Counted from the stretch's first letter, positions 1 through 8,495 are shown. The stretch is DNA of 14,188 nt from Oxalobacteraceae bacterium (GCA_027485535.1 JAIXQV010000247.1:1-14188), one strand, 5' to 3'. The notes: a model not told the origin generated them from the letters alone. Program-made: numbers and translations.

Positions 1-43
1 AGCGCTGCCATCTTTCCTCGATATTGCGCAGTACCAAGCCTGA
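1..43 (+). CDS. pilI: C-terminal end of a CheW-like protein, probably PilI (partial)
   Basis: Reading from base 2 gives an open frame ending ALPSFLDIAQYQA and a TGA stop at 41-43. A Phe-Leu-Asp-Ile/Val-Ala ending is, as I recall it, typical of PilI-type CheW adaptors, which link the PilJ receptor to the ChpA kinase in the twitching-motility chemosensory system. The gene directly upstream of pilJ in Pil-Chp operons is normally pilI, which fits. The stop lies 25 bases before the pilJ start, consistent with one operon. Only 13 residues are visible, so the identification rests mainly on context and remains tentative. Confidence 0.55.
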   Translation, partial: ALPSFLDIAQYQA

Positions 44-58
44 TTCATTGATTTATCC

Positions 59-62
59 GGAG
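59..62 (+). promoter_or_regulatory. Shine-Dalgarno site of pilJ
   Basis: GGAG lies 6 bases before the ATG at 69. It supports that ATG over the in-frame TTG at 24, which has no purine-rich site upstream and would overlap the end of the preceding gene. Confidence 0.6.
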
Positions 63-68
63 CACTAC

Positions 69-2270
69 ATGGATCCTGACAAACGGCTCGACCTGGCCGC
101 CTTTCCCGAACCATCCCGAACGACAGTTCGGGTCGCCGAATGGTGGCGTGCGCTGCGCTCACGGCCGCAGCACGCGCAATTAACGTGGTTTGCGCGGCTT
201 CGGTATTGGCCACTGTCCAAGCTACTGCGGTCGCTTAAGTGGGCACTTGGATTGTCCTTGATCGTGTGCGCTGCCATGGCCTGGTTTTACACCGACATTA
301 CGCTGACTGCCGCGGTCAAGACGCAAATGGCAAGCGAACTTTTGATGCACTCGCAACGTCTCGGCAAGGCGGCGCCGAATGCGATTCAGGGTAATCGCGA
401 TGCATTTAGACAGCTCGAGCAGAGTCGCGGCGAAATCAATCAAGCGCTCGAGGTATTGGCCCAAGGCGGGCAGTGGCAAGCTCATACGTTACCCAAAGCC
501 GATGATGCGCTGATTATACGAATTGAAGCTATTCGCTCGGCCTGGCAGCGTTCGTCACAAGCATCGGCACAGTTGCTCACACTGGAAAAGCAACTCACAG
601 GTTTCCGGAGCACGCTACAAAAGCTGAACACCCTTAATCCCGTACTACTTGAGTTAAGCGAGCAGGTGGCTACCTTGCTCGCACAAAGTGGTGCCTCACC
701 GCGCGAGATTGCCGCTGCAGGTCAGCTCGTGATGCTGACGCAACGCCTCGGGAAAAGCGCCAACGAGTTTTTGACACCGGACGGCATCAACCCGGACACT
801 GCGTTTCTGCTTGGTCGCGATGCGGGTACTTTTGATGACATTGTGCATGCCTTCCTCGACGGCAGCCCTGTACTGCGCCTACCTGCAGTAACGAATACCG
901 ATGCGCGCGGACGCTTGTCTGAACTACGCAGTCAGTTCGCGATTTATCACCGCGAGCTATCCAGCATTCTCGGCAATCTGAAACACTTCATCGCAGCCAA
1001 AGAAGCCGAGCGCCGTATTTTTGTTGACAATGAATCTTTGCGTGAGCGTTTGCTCGCACTTCAACAAGACTATCGCGGCAGCGAAGGTGGTGGTGGCTTG
1101 CGCTGGGCACTGGGCATCAGTGCTTTACTCAGCTTGTCATTGGGATTGTTGGTGGCGGCATTGCAGCTGCAGCAGAGCCGACTACGCACTATCGAGGCTG
1201 AGCAGGCCAGATCGCAGGCCGAGCAGCAACGGCTAAAAGCGCTCGCAGATGAAGAAGAAGCACGCCGAATTAATCAGCAGAATCAGGCCGCGATATTGCG
1301 ACTGATGAACGAGTTGCAGGAGGTTGCCGAAGGCAATCTAACCATACAGGCGACTGTATCCGAGGATATCACCGGTGCAATCGCTGATTCGGTCAACTTC
1401 ACGCTGGATGAGTTACGCCGCCTGCTGGGTAAAGTCAGAACGACCGCGCAGCAAGTCGCCAGTAGCTGCGCGACAGCGCAAGGAATTTCCGGCGATTTGT
1501 TGGGGCTGGCGGCGCGACAGTCGCAAGAGATTCAGCAAACGGGTCAGGCCGTACTACAAATGGCGCAGCAAATTCACCAAGTGTCGCGTGCAGCGAGTGA
1601 ATCAGCGGATGTGGCGCAGGCCTCACTCAATGCCGCTGCTCAAGGCGAGAGCGCGGTGCAGGATGCGATTGGCAGCATGCAGCAATTGCGTGAGCAGATG
1701 CAGGAAAGTGCAAAGCGCATCAAGCGACTAGGCGATTCCTCGCTTGAGATTGGTGATATCGTTGATTTGATTTCCGGTATCACCGAGCAAACGCAGGTGT
1801 TGGCACTGAACGCTGCTATACAAGCAGCGTCGGCCGGCGAAGCGGGGCGCGGCTTTGCCGTGGTGGCAGAGGAGGTTCAGCGCTTAGCCGAGCGCTGCGG
1901 CGAGGCCGCACGTCAGATTGCGCAGTTGGTGAAGACTGTGCAAGCGGATGCACAAGAGGCGGTTGCCGCAATGGAGCGCTCGACACAGCGCGTGGTCGAG
2001 GGCGCGCATCGTTCCGATAGCGCAGGCGCTGCCTTGGCCGAGATTCATCGGGTTTCTCAGCACCTGGCTGATCTGATTCGTGGCATCTCGGCTGCCGCTG
2101 GCGAGCAAACCACCTTGGCCGATCATGTGGCGCACAACATCGATAGCATTCTGACGGTCACCGAGCATACTCGTCAGGGTACTCAAATGACCGCAGCCTC
2201 GGTGAGTGAGCTGGCCTTACTGGCTGATGAGCTGGACGGTGCGATCAACCGCTTCCGTATCGATGCCTGA
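69..2270 (+). CDS. pilJ: Methyl-accepting chemotaxis receptor PilJ of the type IV pilus (twitching) system
   Basis: This is the inner-membrane receptor of the Pil-Chp pathway. It controls type IV pilus activity through a CheW-like adaptor and the ChpA kinase. With the ATG at 69 it has 733 residues. A basic N-terminal tail of about 55 residues leads into a first membrane helix (about 56-75). The periplasmic part carries two related PilJ N-terminal modules, each marked by a Gln-Arg-Leu-Gly-Lys motif (HSQRLGKAAP and LTQRLGKSAN). A second membrane helix lies at about 347-367, followed by a HAMP-like segment (about 400-450) and a long cytoplasmic coiled coil. The signalling hairpin tip (about 565-605) contains VLALNAAIQAASAGEAGRGF and FAVVAEEVQRLAERC, the conserved receptor core that contacts CheA/CheW. 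There is no C-terminal CheR-docking pentapeptide; the protein ends NRFRIDA. The gene is followed 15 bases later by chpA (counting to the ATG at 2286). Receptor class is very secure; PilJ follows from the tandem modules and the neighbouring ChpA. Confidence 0.93.
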   Translation: MDPDKRLDLAAFPEPSRTTVRVAEWWRALRSRPQHAQLTWFARLRYWPLSKLLRSLKWALGLSLIVCAAMAWFYTDITLTAAVKTQMASELLMHSQRLGKAAPNAIQGNRDAFRQLEQSRGEINQALEVLAQGGQWQAHTLPKADDALIIRIEAIRSAWQRSSQASAQLLTLEKQLTGFRSTLQKLNTLNPVLLELSEQVATLLAQSGASPREIAAAGQLVMLTQRLGKSANEFLTPDGINPDTAFLLGRDAGTFDDIVHAFLDGSPVLRLPAVTNTDARGRLSELRSQFAIYHRELSSILGNLKHFIAAKEAERRIFVDNESLRERLLALQQDYRGSEGGGGLRWALGISALLSLSLGLLVAALQLQQSRLRTIEAEQARSQAEQQRLKALADEEEARRINQQNQAAILRLMNELQEVAEGNLTIQATVSEDITGAIADSVNFTLDELRRLLGKVRTTAQQVASSCATAQGISGDLLGLAARQSQEIQQTGQAVLQMAQQIHQVSRAASESADVAQASLNAAAQGESAVQDAIGSMQQLREQMQESAKRIKRLGDSSLEIGDIVDLISGITEQTQVLALNAAIQAASAGEAGRGFAVVAEEVQRLAERCGEAARQIAQLVKTVQADAQEAVAAMERSTQRVVEGAHRSDSAGAALAEIHRVSQHLADLIRGISAAAGEQTTLADHVAHNIDSILTVTEHTRQGTQMTAASVSELALLADELDGAINRFRIDA

Positions 2271-2275
2271 TCGAC

Positions 2276-2280
2276 GGTGA
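2276..2280 (+). promoter_or_regulatory. Candidate Shine-Dalgarno site of chpA
   Basis: GGTGA, complementary to part of the 16S rRNA tail, lies 5 bases before the ATG at 2286. The alternative in-frame GTG at 2277 has no comparable site, so the ATG is preferred. The choice changes the protein by only three residues. Confidence 0.45.
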
Positions 2281-2285
2281 AGACT

Positions 2286-5200
2286 ATGGTCGGTGATTTT
2301 GTCGCTGGCGAACTGCCAGTCGCTAGCCTTGCTGCGCTGGTAGAAGAAATCGAGCGTGAGCTAACCGAGCTCTCGCTTTCATTACGCGAACCCAGCGTAG
2401 CCAGCGTTGACCCGGCCCCGCTGATCGATGCCGCACGACGATTAGCACAAGTTCAAGGCACGCTGCAGCTGATTGATCAGGATGGTTTGGCAGCACTCAC
2501 ACAGTTAGTTCGTGATCAGCTGATCACTTCAGGTCAGCAAGCGAGTACCACCCAGCAATCGAGCTATTTAATCGCACAGCGATTTCAAGGGCTGATGCGA
2601 CACGCACTGGCCTATTGCTTGCGCGGCCAAACACTCACCACCGGTCAGTTACTTCGATACTGGCATCAGCAACTAGCCATCGGCGGGCCGTCGACATTAC
2701 ACCCCGCGATGTTAGTGGCGCTTGAGATTGATCCGGGTGTGCTGGCAGATTTACCACCGACGGATGTCACGGATCAGCCACCTCCCGATCCCGATCAATC
2801 GCTACTAAAACTGTTGCGGGCGCAGGATGATCTTGCTCTGCGCGAAGCTGCGCAGCAAATTGCCGCCTTGTTTGCTCAAGCCGCAGCCCGATCCACACAG
2901 CCCAATGGAGGCTATTTCTGGCAAGCGGTACAGGCTTGCTTACTCGAGTACGCGAGCGCGGGTGGCGACACCGCGCCGATCAAGAAAATCGCAGCAGCTG
3001 GTGTGCGTTTGCTACGCCAAAGAGATCATCAAAGTACCTCGGTAGCGGACACGGCTCTCAGCTCAGTGACGCGCGAAGCACTATTCGAGTTAGCGCAGCG
3101 GCCGGTACAGACATCACTTGCCCGCGCGGTAGTGAAGTTGTTTCGAATTGAGCAGCAGTTTACTGTGCCTGCAAAGAGTAGTGCGCTTGATACTGGTGGT
3201 GACGAAGGTTTCATCGCATGGACCAGCGCGCTGGATGTACTCATTTCCAAGATTGAAGCCAATCCTGTATGCATAGTCGATCCTGCAGCATGGAATGAAT
3301 TGGTCGACGTGGCTAGTACATGGGATTCGCTATCGTCGGTCGCTGACCCATTAAAAGACCTCGTTGCCCAAATAGCGTCGTATTCCGCCGAGTCGATTCG
3401 TGCTGAGGGAATTGCCGCGGGCTTGTGTTGTTTGCGTGACTGCGTCGGTATGGATGCGTTACGAGTCGTTATCCAAACGATGAAGCAGCTACTGATTAGC
3501 GCTGACCCGCGACAGTGTTTAACGCAATTGGGACAGTGGTCACGCGTTGAAAGTACCCATCGTCTGTTCATGATGCTGGTATCTGCCATGCGGGCCGACA
3601 TGACCCAGGTAGAGCACTTACTCGATGCGGAGCCACCGGTGGAGGCTTCCACTAGCTTAAAGGCAGTAGTAGCGGTGCTGACCCGGATTGCGGGAGCGCT
3701 GCAGTTGTTGGGTTTAACCGATGAACGTGAGCGATTGGGAAAGCTGCGCGACGCGCTAAGTCAGAGAAACACAGCTGCTTGGATGGATGAGACATTCGCG
3801 CAGCAGTGGGTGTTACTGCAGACGATGTTATCTCAACTACCTTGGCAGAAAACGCTGCAAGTGAGGCAATCGCTGCAGCCAGAGGGTGGGCTGGATATCA
3901 TTTTTATTGAAGAAGCACGTGCACTGATTCAAGCTATGCGCGACCATAAGGCCACATTGGATGTGGCTGGTATGGCGCAAGCTGCGCATACCTTGGGAGG
4001 GTGTTCAGCGACGGTGGGATTTAGCGGTTTGGCAGAATTATCGCTCGCGCTGGAGTCGACGCTAGAGCAATTGCTAATTCGCGGGGCCATGCTGGATGAT
4101 GTACTGCGCAATAAGGTGCTGACGACTATGGCATGTCTGCTCGAGGATTTTGCGAGTGATGGTGTGCGCGGCGATGCGTCCGAATTAGTACAGTGCCTGC
4201 GTAAGTACTCAGCGGCACCGGATGCTAACTATGCAGGAGAGACGCTTAATCTCACCATCCATCCATTCGCGCAGCAACAGACTGAGGCTATCCTGATCGA
4301 GACGCCGGATGTACCCCTCATCAATACCCCTCAGTACACGGCTCATGATGTCATCAATTCAAGTGATTCAATCGAGTCAATCGAGTTAAGCGATTCAGCC
4401 GATTTAATCGAATCAGGCGAATCAGGCGAGGCAGCGGTAGAAATTGGTACGGCACCATCACCATCACCATCACCATCACCATCACCAGCACCAGCACAGC
4501 CATCTTCATCTTCGCCTATAGCACTAGCGCTCACTACACCAACAATCTCATCGAATCGGTCCGATGAACAGGATGAGTTATACGAGATTTTCAAGTTAGA
4601 GGCCGCAGACTTGCTGCCACAACTTGAACAGTCTCTGCGTCAGTGGCAACAGCAGCTTGAAGACGGCTCGCAGGCAGCGCAGTTACTACGGGTTCTGCAT
4701 ACCCTGAAGGGCAGCGCGCGGATGGCCGGGCACGATGACCTCGGTACAGAATTTCATGATGCTGAGGCGGAAGTGGGCGCGCTGTTGCAGCAAGCGCCTA
4801 ATCGCCGCGCACCCACTATTGCGGCGCTACTGCATCGAGTAGATTCCTGGATCTTTGCACTGACCCAGACAGCGGATGCGCTTCCTGGATTAACGCCAAC
4901 GAACGAATATAGAGCGATTGCTGAACTTGACGAGGCCACGCAACTCGCTGCACAACCCCAACCCCAAGCTTTCGAAGCATCAGCACCGCCGCTCCAAGAC
5001 CCTGCGCCTGATACTGGGGCGCCACCCCTTGCCGCATCTACTGAGAAACGATTACCGATGCTGCGGGTACGCGCCGACCGATTGGCACACTTTGCAGATA
5101 CTGGCGCTGAAATATGGAGCAGCAACGCGCGACTGCGCGAGGTGCTACAAGAGCAGCGGCGTTCGTTTTCTGATCTCTCCGATGATCTGGGAAGGCTGCG

Positions 5201-6926
5201 CGCGCAATTACGCGAGCTTGAAATCGAAGCGGAGTCACGTGTACTTGCGCGCGCCGGTCAAGGGGCTACTACGGACTTTGATCCGCTCGAGTTTGATCGA
5301 TATACCCGCTTGCACGAGTTGACGCGCATGATGGCAGAGAGCATTACTGATGTTGTCGGTGTACAGCGTAGTCTGGCGGGCCAAATGGAGCGGCTGACGA
5401 CATCTGCCGCGGAGCAGCTGCGTGATTTGCGTCGGCAGCAATCTGAATTGCAAGCCTTGCGCTCTCAGCCTTTACGTTCGGTCGAGGCACGACTACGCCA
5501 TGTACTTCGGCAGGCAGCGCGCGAAGTTGGGTGTGAGGTTGAATTATTACTTCGCCATGGCTCAGTCGAGATCGAGCGAGTGCTACTTGACCGATTGCTC
5601 GGCCCGCTCGAGCATCTGCTGCGCAATTCTGTCGTGCACGGTATCGAGCAAGCGCAGCGACGTCTATCGCTGGGCAAGCCTGCAAGTGGTCGGGTGATGA
5701 TCAGTGCTGCGCTAACGGGTAACGAGTTGCAGTTGATTGTGCAGGATGACGGACGTGGCTTGGATTTACAACGGATTCGGCAGCGCGCGGTAGAAGTAGG
5801 ATTACTGCAAGCGGGTGACGATCTGGATGAGCGCGCGCTGAGCGCCTTGATTTTTGCACCCGGCTTGTCCACTGCCGCTGAGGTGACGACCTTGTCGGGG
5901 CGCGGCATCGGCATGGATGCGGTACGGGCCGAGTTGCACGCGCTGGGCGGGCAGATTGATGTCGAGAGCGAAGCAGGTCACGGTTGTCGTTTCACGCTGC
6001 GCGCTCCTATGGGATTGGCGAGCGTGTTGGTGGTGTTGGTACGCGCCGGTCGTTGGCGTATCGGCTTGCCTGCAGACTTGGTCAAGCAAGCCTTGCAGAT
6101 AGATGCGGCGACGATTCGCTCCGATACTCAGCAGCAGATCGAGTGGCAAGGCACACTGCTGCCATTACGTCATCTTGGTCAAACTTTGGGCGACATCACT
6201 GCGCCGATCACAACAGGCCGTATCCCTGTAGTTGTATTGAGCGATGGAGATAAAACAATCGCTTTGCAACTGGATGCGATCGAGGGTCAGCGCGAATTGA
6301 TCGTCAAACACCCCGGGCCACAGCTATCACGGGTACCGGGCCTGTCGGGTGCGAGTGTGCTGGCGGATGGCGCGATTGCGCTGATCATTCATCCCTTCCG
6401 TTTGCCGGAAACCGCTCCGGCTATGGCATTGTCTGCTTCGCTGGTATCGGAGCAACTGACGACAGTACTGGTGGTCGATGACTCACTGACGGTTCGCCGT
6501 GCGAGTCAGCGATTACTTGAGCGCCATGGTTACGCCGTGGCCTTGGCGCGCGATGGTGTCGAGGCCCTGGCCTATTTGGGGAATGACCGGCCTGCGCTAA
6601 TACTGCTGGATATTGAAATGCCGCGTATGGACGGCTTCGAATTACTCGCCACGCTGCGCGACGATACGCGCTGGCGTGAGATACCGGTGGTGATGATCAC
6701 GTCCCGTATGGCAGATCGGCATCGCGAGCGCGCTATGCAACTCGGTGCCAACGCCTATATGGGCAAGCCTTACCGCGAGGATGCCTTGCTCGCGCTGCTG
6801 TCCGACATGTTGGCTGGTGAGCGCTCGAGCAAGATTGTCAGTGAAATCGTGGCAAATAACGCTGCAGAGATCGGCATAGCGACCGATATAGCGACCGACA
6901 TCTCGGCCACGTTCCTGAGCCATTAA
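2286..6926 (+). CDS. chpA: Hybrid chemotaxis histidine kinase ChpA/PilL (HPt-CheA-CheW-REC)
   Basis: This is the central kinase of the Pil-Chp twitching system. It would autophosphorylate under PilJ control and pass phosphate to PilG/PilH-type regulators. It has 1546 residues from the ATG at 2286; an in-frame GTG at 2277 is the alternative. The first ~130 residues resemble the N-terminal region of ChpA/PilL proteins (motif AQVQGTLQLIDQDGLAAL). Residues ~130-530 are helical and unassigned. HPt domain 1 has His568 in AHTLGGCSATVG, and HPt domain 2 has His805 in LHTLKGSARMAG. Between them is an acidic, Ser-rich then Pro-Ser linker. A CheA-like dimerisation/coiled-coil segment spans ~925-1065. 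The ATPase domain shows an N box at Asn1114 (LLRNSVVHGIE), a G1 box at Asp1154 (DDGRGLD) and a G2 box near Gly1205 (GRGIGMD). A CheW-like domain spans ~1240-1385. The receiver domain (~1393-1512) has Asp1398-Asp1399, phosphoacceptor Asp1442 (LLDIEMPRMDG) and Lys1494. A ~35-residue tail follows. P. aeruginosa ChpA is about 2470 residues with many more HPt domains, so this is a compact version. Confidence 0.93.
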   Translation: MVGDFVAGELPVASLAALVEEIERELTELSLSLREPSVASVDPAPLIDAARRLAQVQGTLQLIDQDGLAALTQLVRDQLITSGQQASTTQQSSYLIAQRFQGLMRHALAYCLRGQTLTTGQLLRYWHQQLAIGGPSTLHPAMLVALEIDPGVLADLPPTDVTDQPPPDPDQSLLKLLRAQDDLALREAAQQIAALFAQAAARSTQPNGGYFWQAVQACLLEYASAGGDTAPIKKIAAAGVRLLRQRDHQSTSVADTALSSVTREALFELAQRPVQTSLARAVVKLFRIEQQFTVPAKSSALDTGGDEGFIAWTSALDVLISKIEANPVCIVDPAAWNELVDVASTWDSLSSVADPLKDLVAQIASYSAESIRAEGIAAGLCCLRDCVGMDALRVVIQTMKQLLISADPRQCLTQLGQWSRVESTHRLFMMLVSAMRADMTQVEHLLDAEPPVEASTSLKAVVAVLTRIAGALQLLGLTDERERLGKLRDALSQRNTAAWMDETFAQQWVLLQTMLSQLPWQKTLQVRQSLQPEGGLDIIFIEEARALIQAMRDHKATLDVAGMAQAAHTLGGCSATVGFSGLAELSLALESTLEQLLIRGAMLDDVLRNKVLTTMACLLEDFASDGVRGDASELVQCLRKYSAAPDANYAGETLNLTIHPFAQQQTEAILIETPDVPLINTPQYTAHDVINSSDSIESIELSDSADLIESGESGEAAVEIGTAPSPSPSPSPSPAPAQPSSSSPIALALTTPTISSNRSDEQDELYEIFKLEAADLLPQLEQSLRQWQQQLEDGSQAAQLLRVLHTLKGSARMAGHDDLGTEFHDAEAEVGALLQQAPNRRAPTIAALLHRVDSWIFALTQTADALPGLTPTNEYRAIAELDEATQLAAQPQPQAFEASAPPLQDPAPDTGAPPLAASTEKRLPMLRVRADRLAHFADTGAEIWSSNARLREVLQEQRRSFSDLSDDLGRLRAQLRELEIEAESRVLARAGQGATTDFDPLEFDRYTRLHELTRMMAESITDVVGVQRSLAGQMERLTTSAAEQLRDLRRQQSELQALRSQPLRSVEARLRHVLRQAAREVGCEVELLLRHGSVEIERVLLDRLLGPLEHLLRNSVVHGIEQAQRRLSLGKPASGRVMISAALTGNELQLIVQDDGRGLDLQRIRQRAVEVGLLQAGDDLDERALSALIFAPGLSTAAEVTTLSGRGIGMDAVRAELHALGGQIDVESEAGHGCRFTLRAPMGLASVLVVLVRAGRWRIGLPADLVKQALQIDAATIRSDTQQQIEWQGTLLPLRHLGQTLGDITAPITTGRIPVVVLSDGDKTIALQLDAIEGQRELIVKHPGPQLSRVPGLSGASVLADGAIALIIHPFRLPETAPAMALSASLVSEQLTTVLVVDDSLTVRRASQRLLERHGYAVALARDGVEALAYLGNDRPALILLDIEMPRMDGFELLATLRDDTRWREIPVVMITSRMADRHRERAMQLGANAYMGKPYREDALLALLSDMLAGERSSKIVSEIVANNAAEIGIATDIATDISATFLSH
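4368..4427 (+). repeat. Short 9-base direct repeats in the chpA linker
   Basis: TCAATCGAG occurs twice in tandem at 4368-4376 and 4377-4385. GAATCAGGC occurs twice at 4410-4418 and 4419-4427. They encode Ser-Ile-Glu and Glu-Ser-Gly repeats in the acidic, serine-rich linker between the two HPt domains. Degenerate spacing of related Ser/Asp/Glu/Ile codons between them suggests growth by slippage or local duplication. Confidence 0.75.
4454..4495 (+). repeat. Hexanucleotide microsatellite (ACCATC)5 plus (ACCAGC)2 in chpA
   Basis: Five perfect ACCATC units run from 4454 to 4483, followed by two variant ACCAGC units to 4495. In the chpA frame they encode alternating Pro-Ser, then Pro-Ala, forming a flexible linker before HPt domain 2. 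Because the unit is 6 bases, gain or loss of units would keep the frame and change the linker length by two residues per unit. The +1 frame would read His-His repeats but is not a gene. Confidence 0.9.
6876..6899 (+). repeat. 12-base tandem duplication in the chpA 3' tail
   Basis: ATAGCGACCGAT (6876-6887) is followed directly by ATAGCGACCGAC (6888-6899), one mismatch in 12. It encodes Ala-Thr-Asp-Ile repeats in the tail after the receiver domain. It appears to be a small in-frame duplication without an evident functional role. Confidence 0.75.
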
Positions 6927-6930
6927 GCGA

Positions 6931-8415
6931 TCAAGATTTTTTGACCACGGCATAACGCGCCAGTGTGTTTTTTCTTGCTTCATCATGCTGGACAATCGGT
7001 GCTGGGTAATCTTTGCCCAGTGTGATGCCCGCCATATCAAGCGTCATGGTCGGCGCTAGCCATGGCGCGTGAATCTGTTTTGCATCCAGCTTCTCGAGTT
7101 GCGGCAAATAACGCTTGATGAATTTGCCATCGGCGTCGAATTTTTGTGATTGTGTGGTCGGGTTGAAGATTCGAAAGTAAGGCTGGGCGTCACAGCCGGA
7201 TGAGGCAGCCCACTGCCAGCCGCCGTTATTCGCCGACAGGTCGAAGTCATTCAACATACGTGCAAAGTAGGCTTCTCCGCGTCGCCAGTCGATGCCCAAA
7301 TCCTTGATCAAGAAACAGGCAGTGACCATGCGCAAGCGGTTATGCATGTAGCCGCTGCGGTTCAGTTGCAGCATGGCGGCGTCGACCAGTGGGTAGCCAG
7401 TGCGACCTTCGCACCATGCTGCGAACATCTTATCGGCTTGCGGACCTTCTTCCCACGCAATGCGGTCGTACTCGGCTTTGAACGCGGCACCCTCAGCCAC
7501 CTTTGGGTGGTGATGCAGAATCATGAAATAAAAATCACGCCACACCAGTTCTGCCAGCCAGACTGCGGCGCCATCGGCTCGGGTACCTGAGCGAATCGCA
7601 TCCATCGCATGTCTGGCCAATGAGCGTATGGAAACCGTACCAAAGCGCAGATGAACCGACAGGTAGGACGGTCCTTTGACCGACGGGAAATCACGTGCCT
7701 CCCCGTAGCGTGATAGCCGCGGCAAAAAATCATCGATCAACTGCTGACCGCCCTGCATACCAGTAGGCAGATGTTGCGCGCTGAGATCGATATCCTCGAA
7801 TCCCATCTCGGCCAGCGAAGGCATCTTGGGCGCGGGTGACGGCAGTGCGAGTTGCCCAGGTGCGGGTTGTACATCAAAGTGTGGCAGCAGCGTGCTATCG
7901 AGCACACCGATCGTCGGCTGAAATTTTTTCAGCCAGGCATTCTTATAGGGCGTGAACACCGAGAACGGATTTCCCACCTGCGAGAGTACTTCGTCCTTCT
8001 CGAAAATCACCTGATCCTTGAAGCTGAAAAACTTGCGCTGCTGCCGAGCGAGTTCGTCTGCGACGTGTTGGTCGCGCTGCTTGGCATAGGGCTCGTAATC
8101 ATGATTGCAGAACACCGCGTCAATAGTGAGTGCCTGCGCCAAGGCCGGGATAGCCTCGGCCGCACGTGCGTGTTGCACGATCAGGCCACCGCCGTGCTGT
8201 TTGAGTTCCGCATCTAGCTCGCGCAGGCTGGCATAGATGAATGCCACCCGCCGGTCCATGCTGCCATGGGCGAGCAGTGGGTCTAGGATGTCCTTGTCAA
8301 AAATGAAAACACAAAACACCTGCCTGGCGCTGGCCAGCGCGTGATGCAGTGCTGCATGGTCGAAGCTGCGCAGGTCGCGGCGGAACCAGACCAGCGCACG
8401 GTCGTAGGATTTCAT
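6931..8415 (-). CDS. phrB: Deoxyribodipyrimidine photolyase (class I CPD photolyase)
   Basis: This flavoenzyme uses blue/near-UV light to split cyclobutane pyrimidine dimers in DNA. The protein has 494 residues from the ATG at 8413-8415, close to the ~470 of E. coli PhrB. The start is chosen because the family's N-terminal strand begins right there (MKSYDRALVWFRRDLRSFDH). Extending to the ATG at 8526 would add 37 unconserved residues and run into yqgE. The N-terminal half is the alpha/beta antenna domain. The C-terminal half is the FAD-binding domain, with WQWAASSGCDAQPYFRIFNP at about 396-418, including a tryptophan of the electron-transfer chain and the conserved Asp after Cys. The end reads KRYLPQLEKL then a short tail. 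No Shine-Dalgarno site is obvious before the start. The gene is convergent with chpA (4 bases between stop codons) and divergent from yqgE. A cryptochrome or 6-4 photolyase is less likely given the close match to the class I FAD-site motif. Confidence 0.95.
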   Translation of the reverse strand: MKSYDRALVWFRRDLRSFDHAALHHALASARQVFCVFIFDKDILDPLLAHGSMDRRVAFIYASLRELDAELKQHGGGLIVQHARAAEAIPALAQALTIDAVFCNHDYEPYAKQRDQHVADELARQQRKFFSFKDQVIFEKDEVLSQVGNPFSVFTPYKNAWLKKFQPTIGVLDSTLLPHFDVQPAPGQLALPSPAPKMPSLAEMGFEDIDLSAQHLPTGMQGGQQLIDDFLPRLSRYGEARDFPSVKGPSYLSVHLRFGTVSIRSLARHAMDAIRSGTRADGAAVWLAELVWRDFYFMILHHHPKVAEGAAFKAEYDRIAWEEGPQADKMFAAWCEGRTGYPLVDAAMLQLNRSGYMHNRLRMVTACFLIKDLGIDWRRGEAYFARMLNDFDLSANNGGWQWAASSGCDAQPYFRIFNPTTQSQKFDADGKFIKRYLPQLEKLDAKQIHAPWLAPTMTLDMAGITLGKDYPAPIVQHDEARKNTLARYAVVKKS

Positions 8416-8433
8416 GAGGTGGTCGGAGGTGGG

Positions 8434-8443
8434 GTTGATCAAC
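8434..8443. promoter_or_regulatory. 10-bp perfect palindrome between phrB and yqgE
   Basis: GTTGATCAAC reads identically on both strands and sits 18 bases upstream of the phrB start, in the 87-base divergent spacer. It could be an operator, but a palindrome this short has an appreciable chance of arising at random. It does not fit the LexA box pattern CTGT-N8-ACAG. Confidence 0.2.
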
Positions 8444-8486
8444 AGACCGACCAGTGTAACGGCGCTGGGGTTGTCGCGTGTAATGC

Positions 8487-8495
8487 TGCTAAAAT
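8487..8495 (+). promoter_or_regulatory. Extended -10 promoter of the yqgE-pyr operon
   Basis: TGCTAAAAT matches an extended -10 element (TG, one base, then TAAAAT, five of six to consensus). A TTGTCG at 8471-8476 lies only 13 bases upstream, too close for a normal -35. Transcription would start at about 8502-8503, at or next to the yqgE ATG, implying little or no leader. A TAAAAT followed by G also occurs upstream of rfbB in this window. Confidence 0.45.

Noticed and set aside
3029..3652. Minus-strand open frame of 207 codons inside chpA
   Set aside because: Shadow of the chpA frame; Ser/Thr-rich, no domain, no separate start signals.
4343..4594. Gly-Asp repeat protein on the minus strand, or poly-His frame, across the ACCATC repeat
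   Set aside because: A consequence of the hexanucleotide repeat read in other frames; no independent start or conservation.
6927..6945. T-rich stretch after chpA as a Rho-independent terminator
   Set aside because: Only a 4-base stem (TCAA/TTGA) flanks the T run and it lies within the phrB coding end; too weak to be a terminator.
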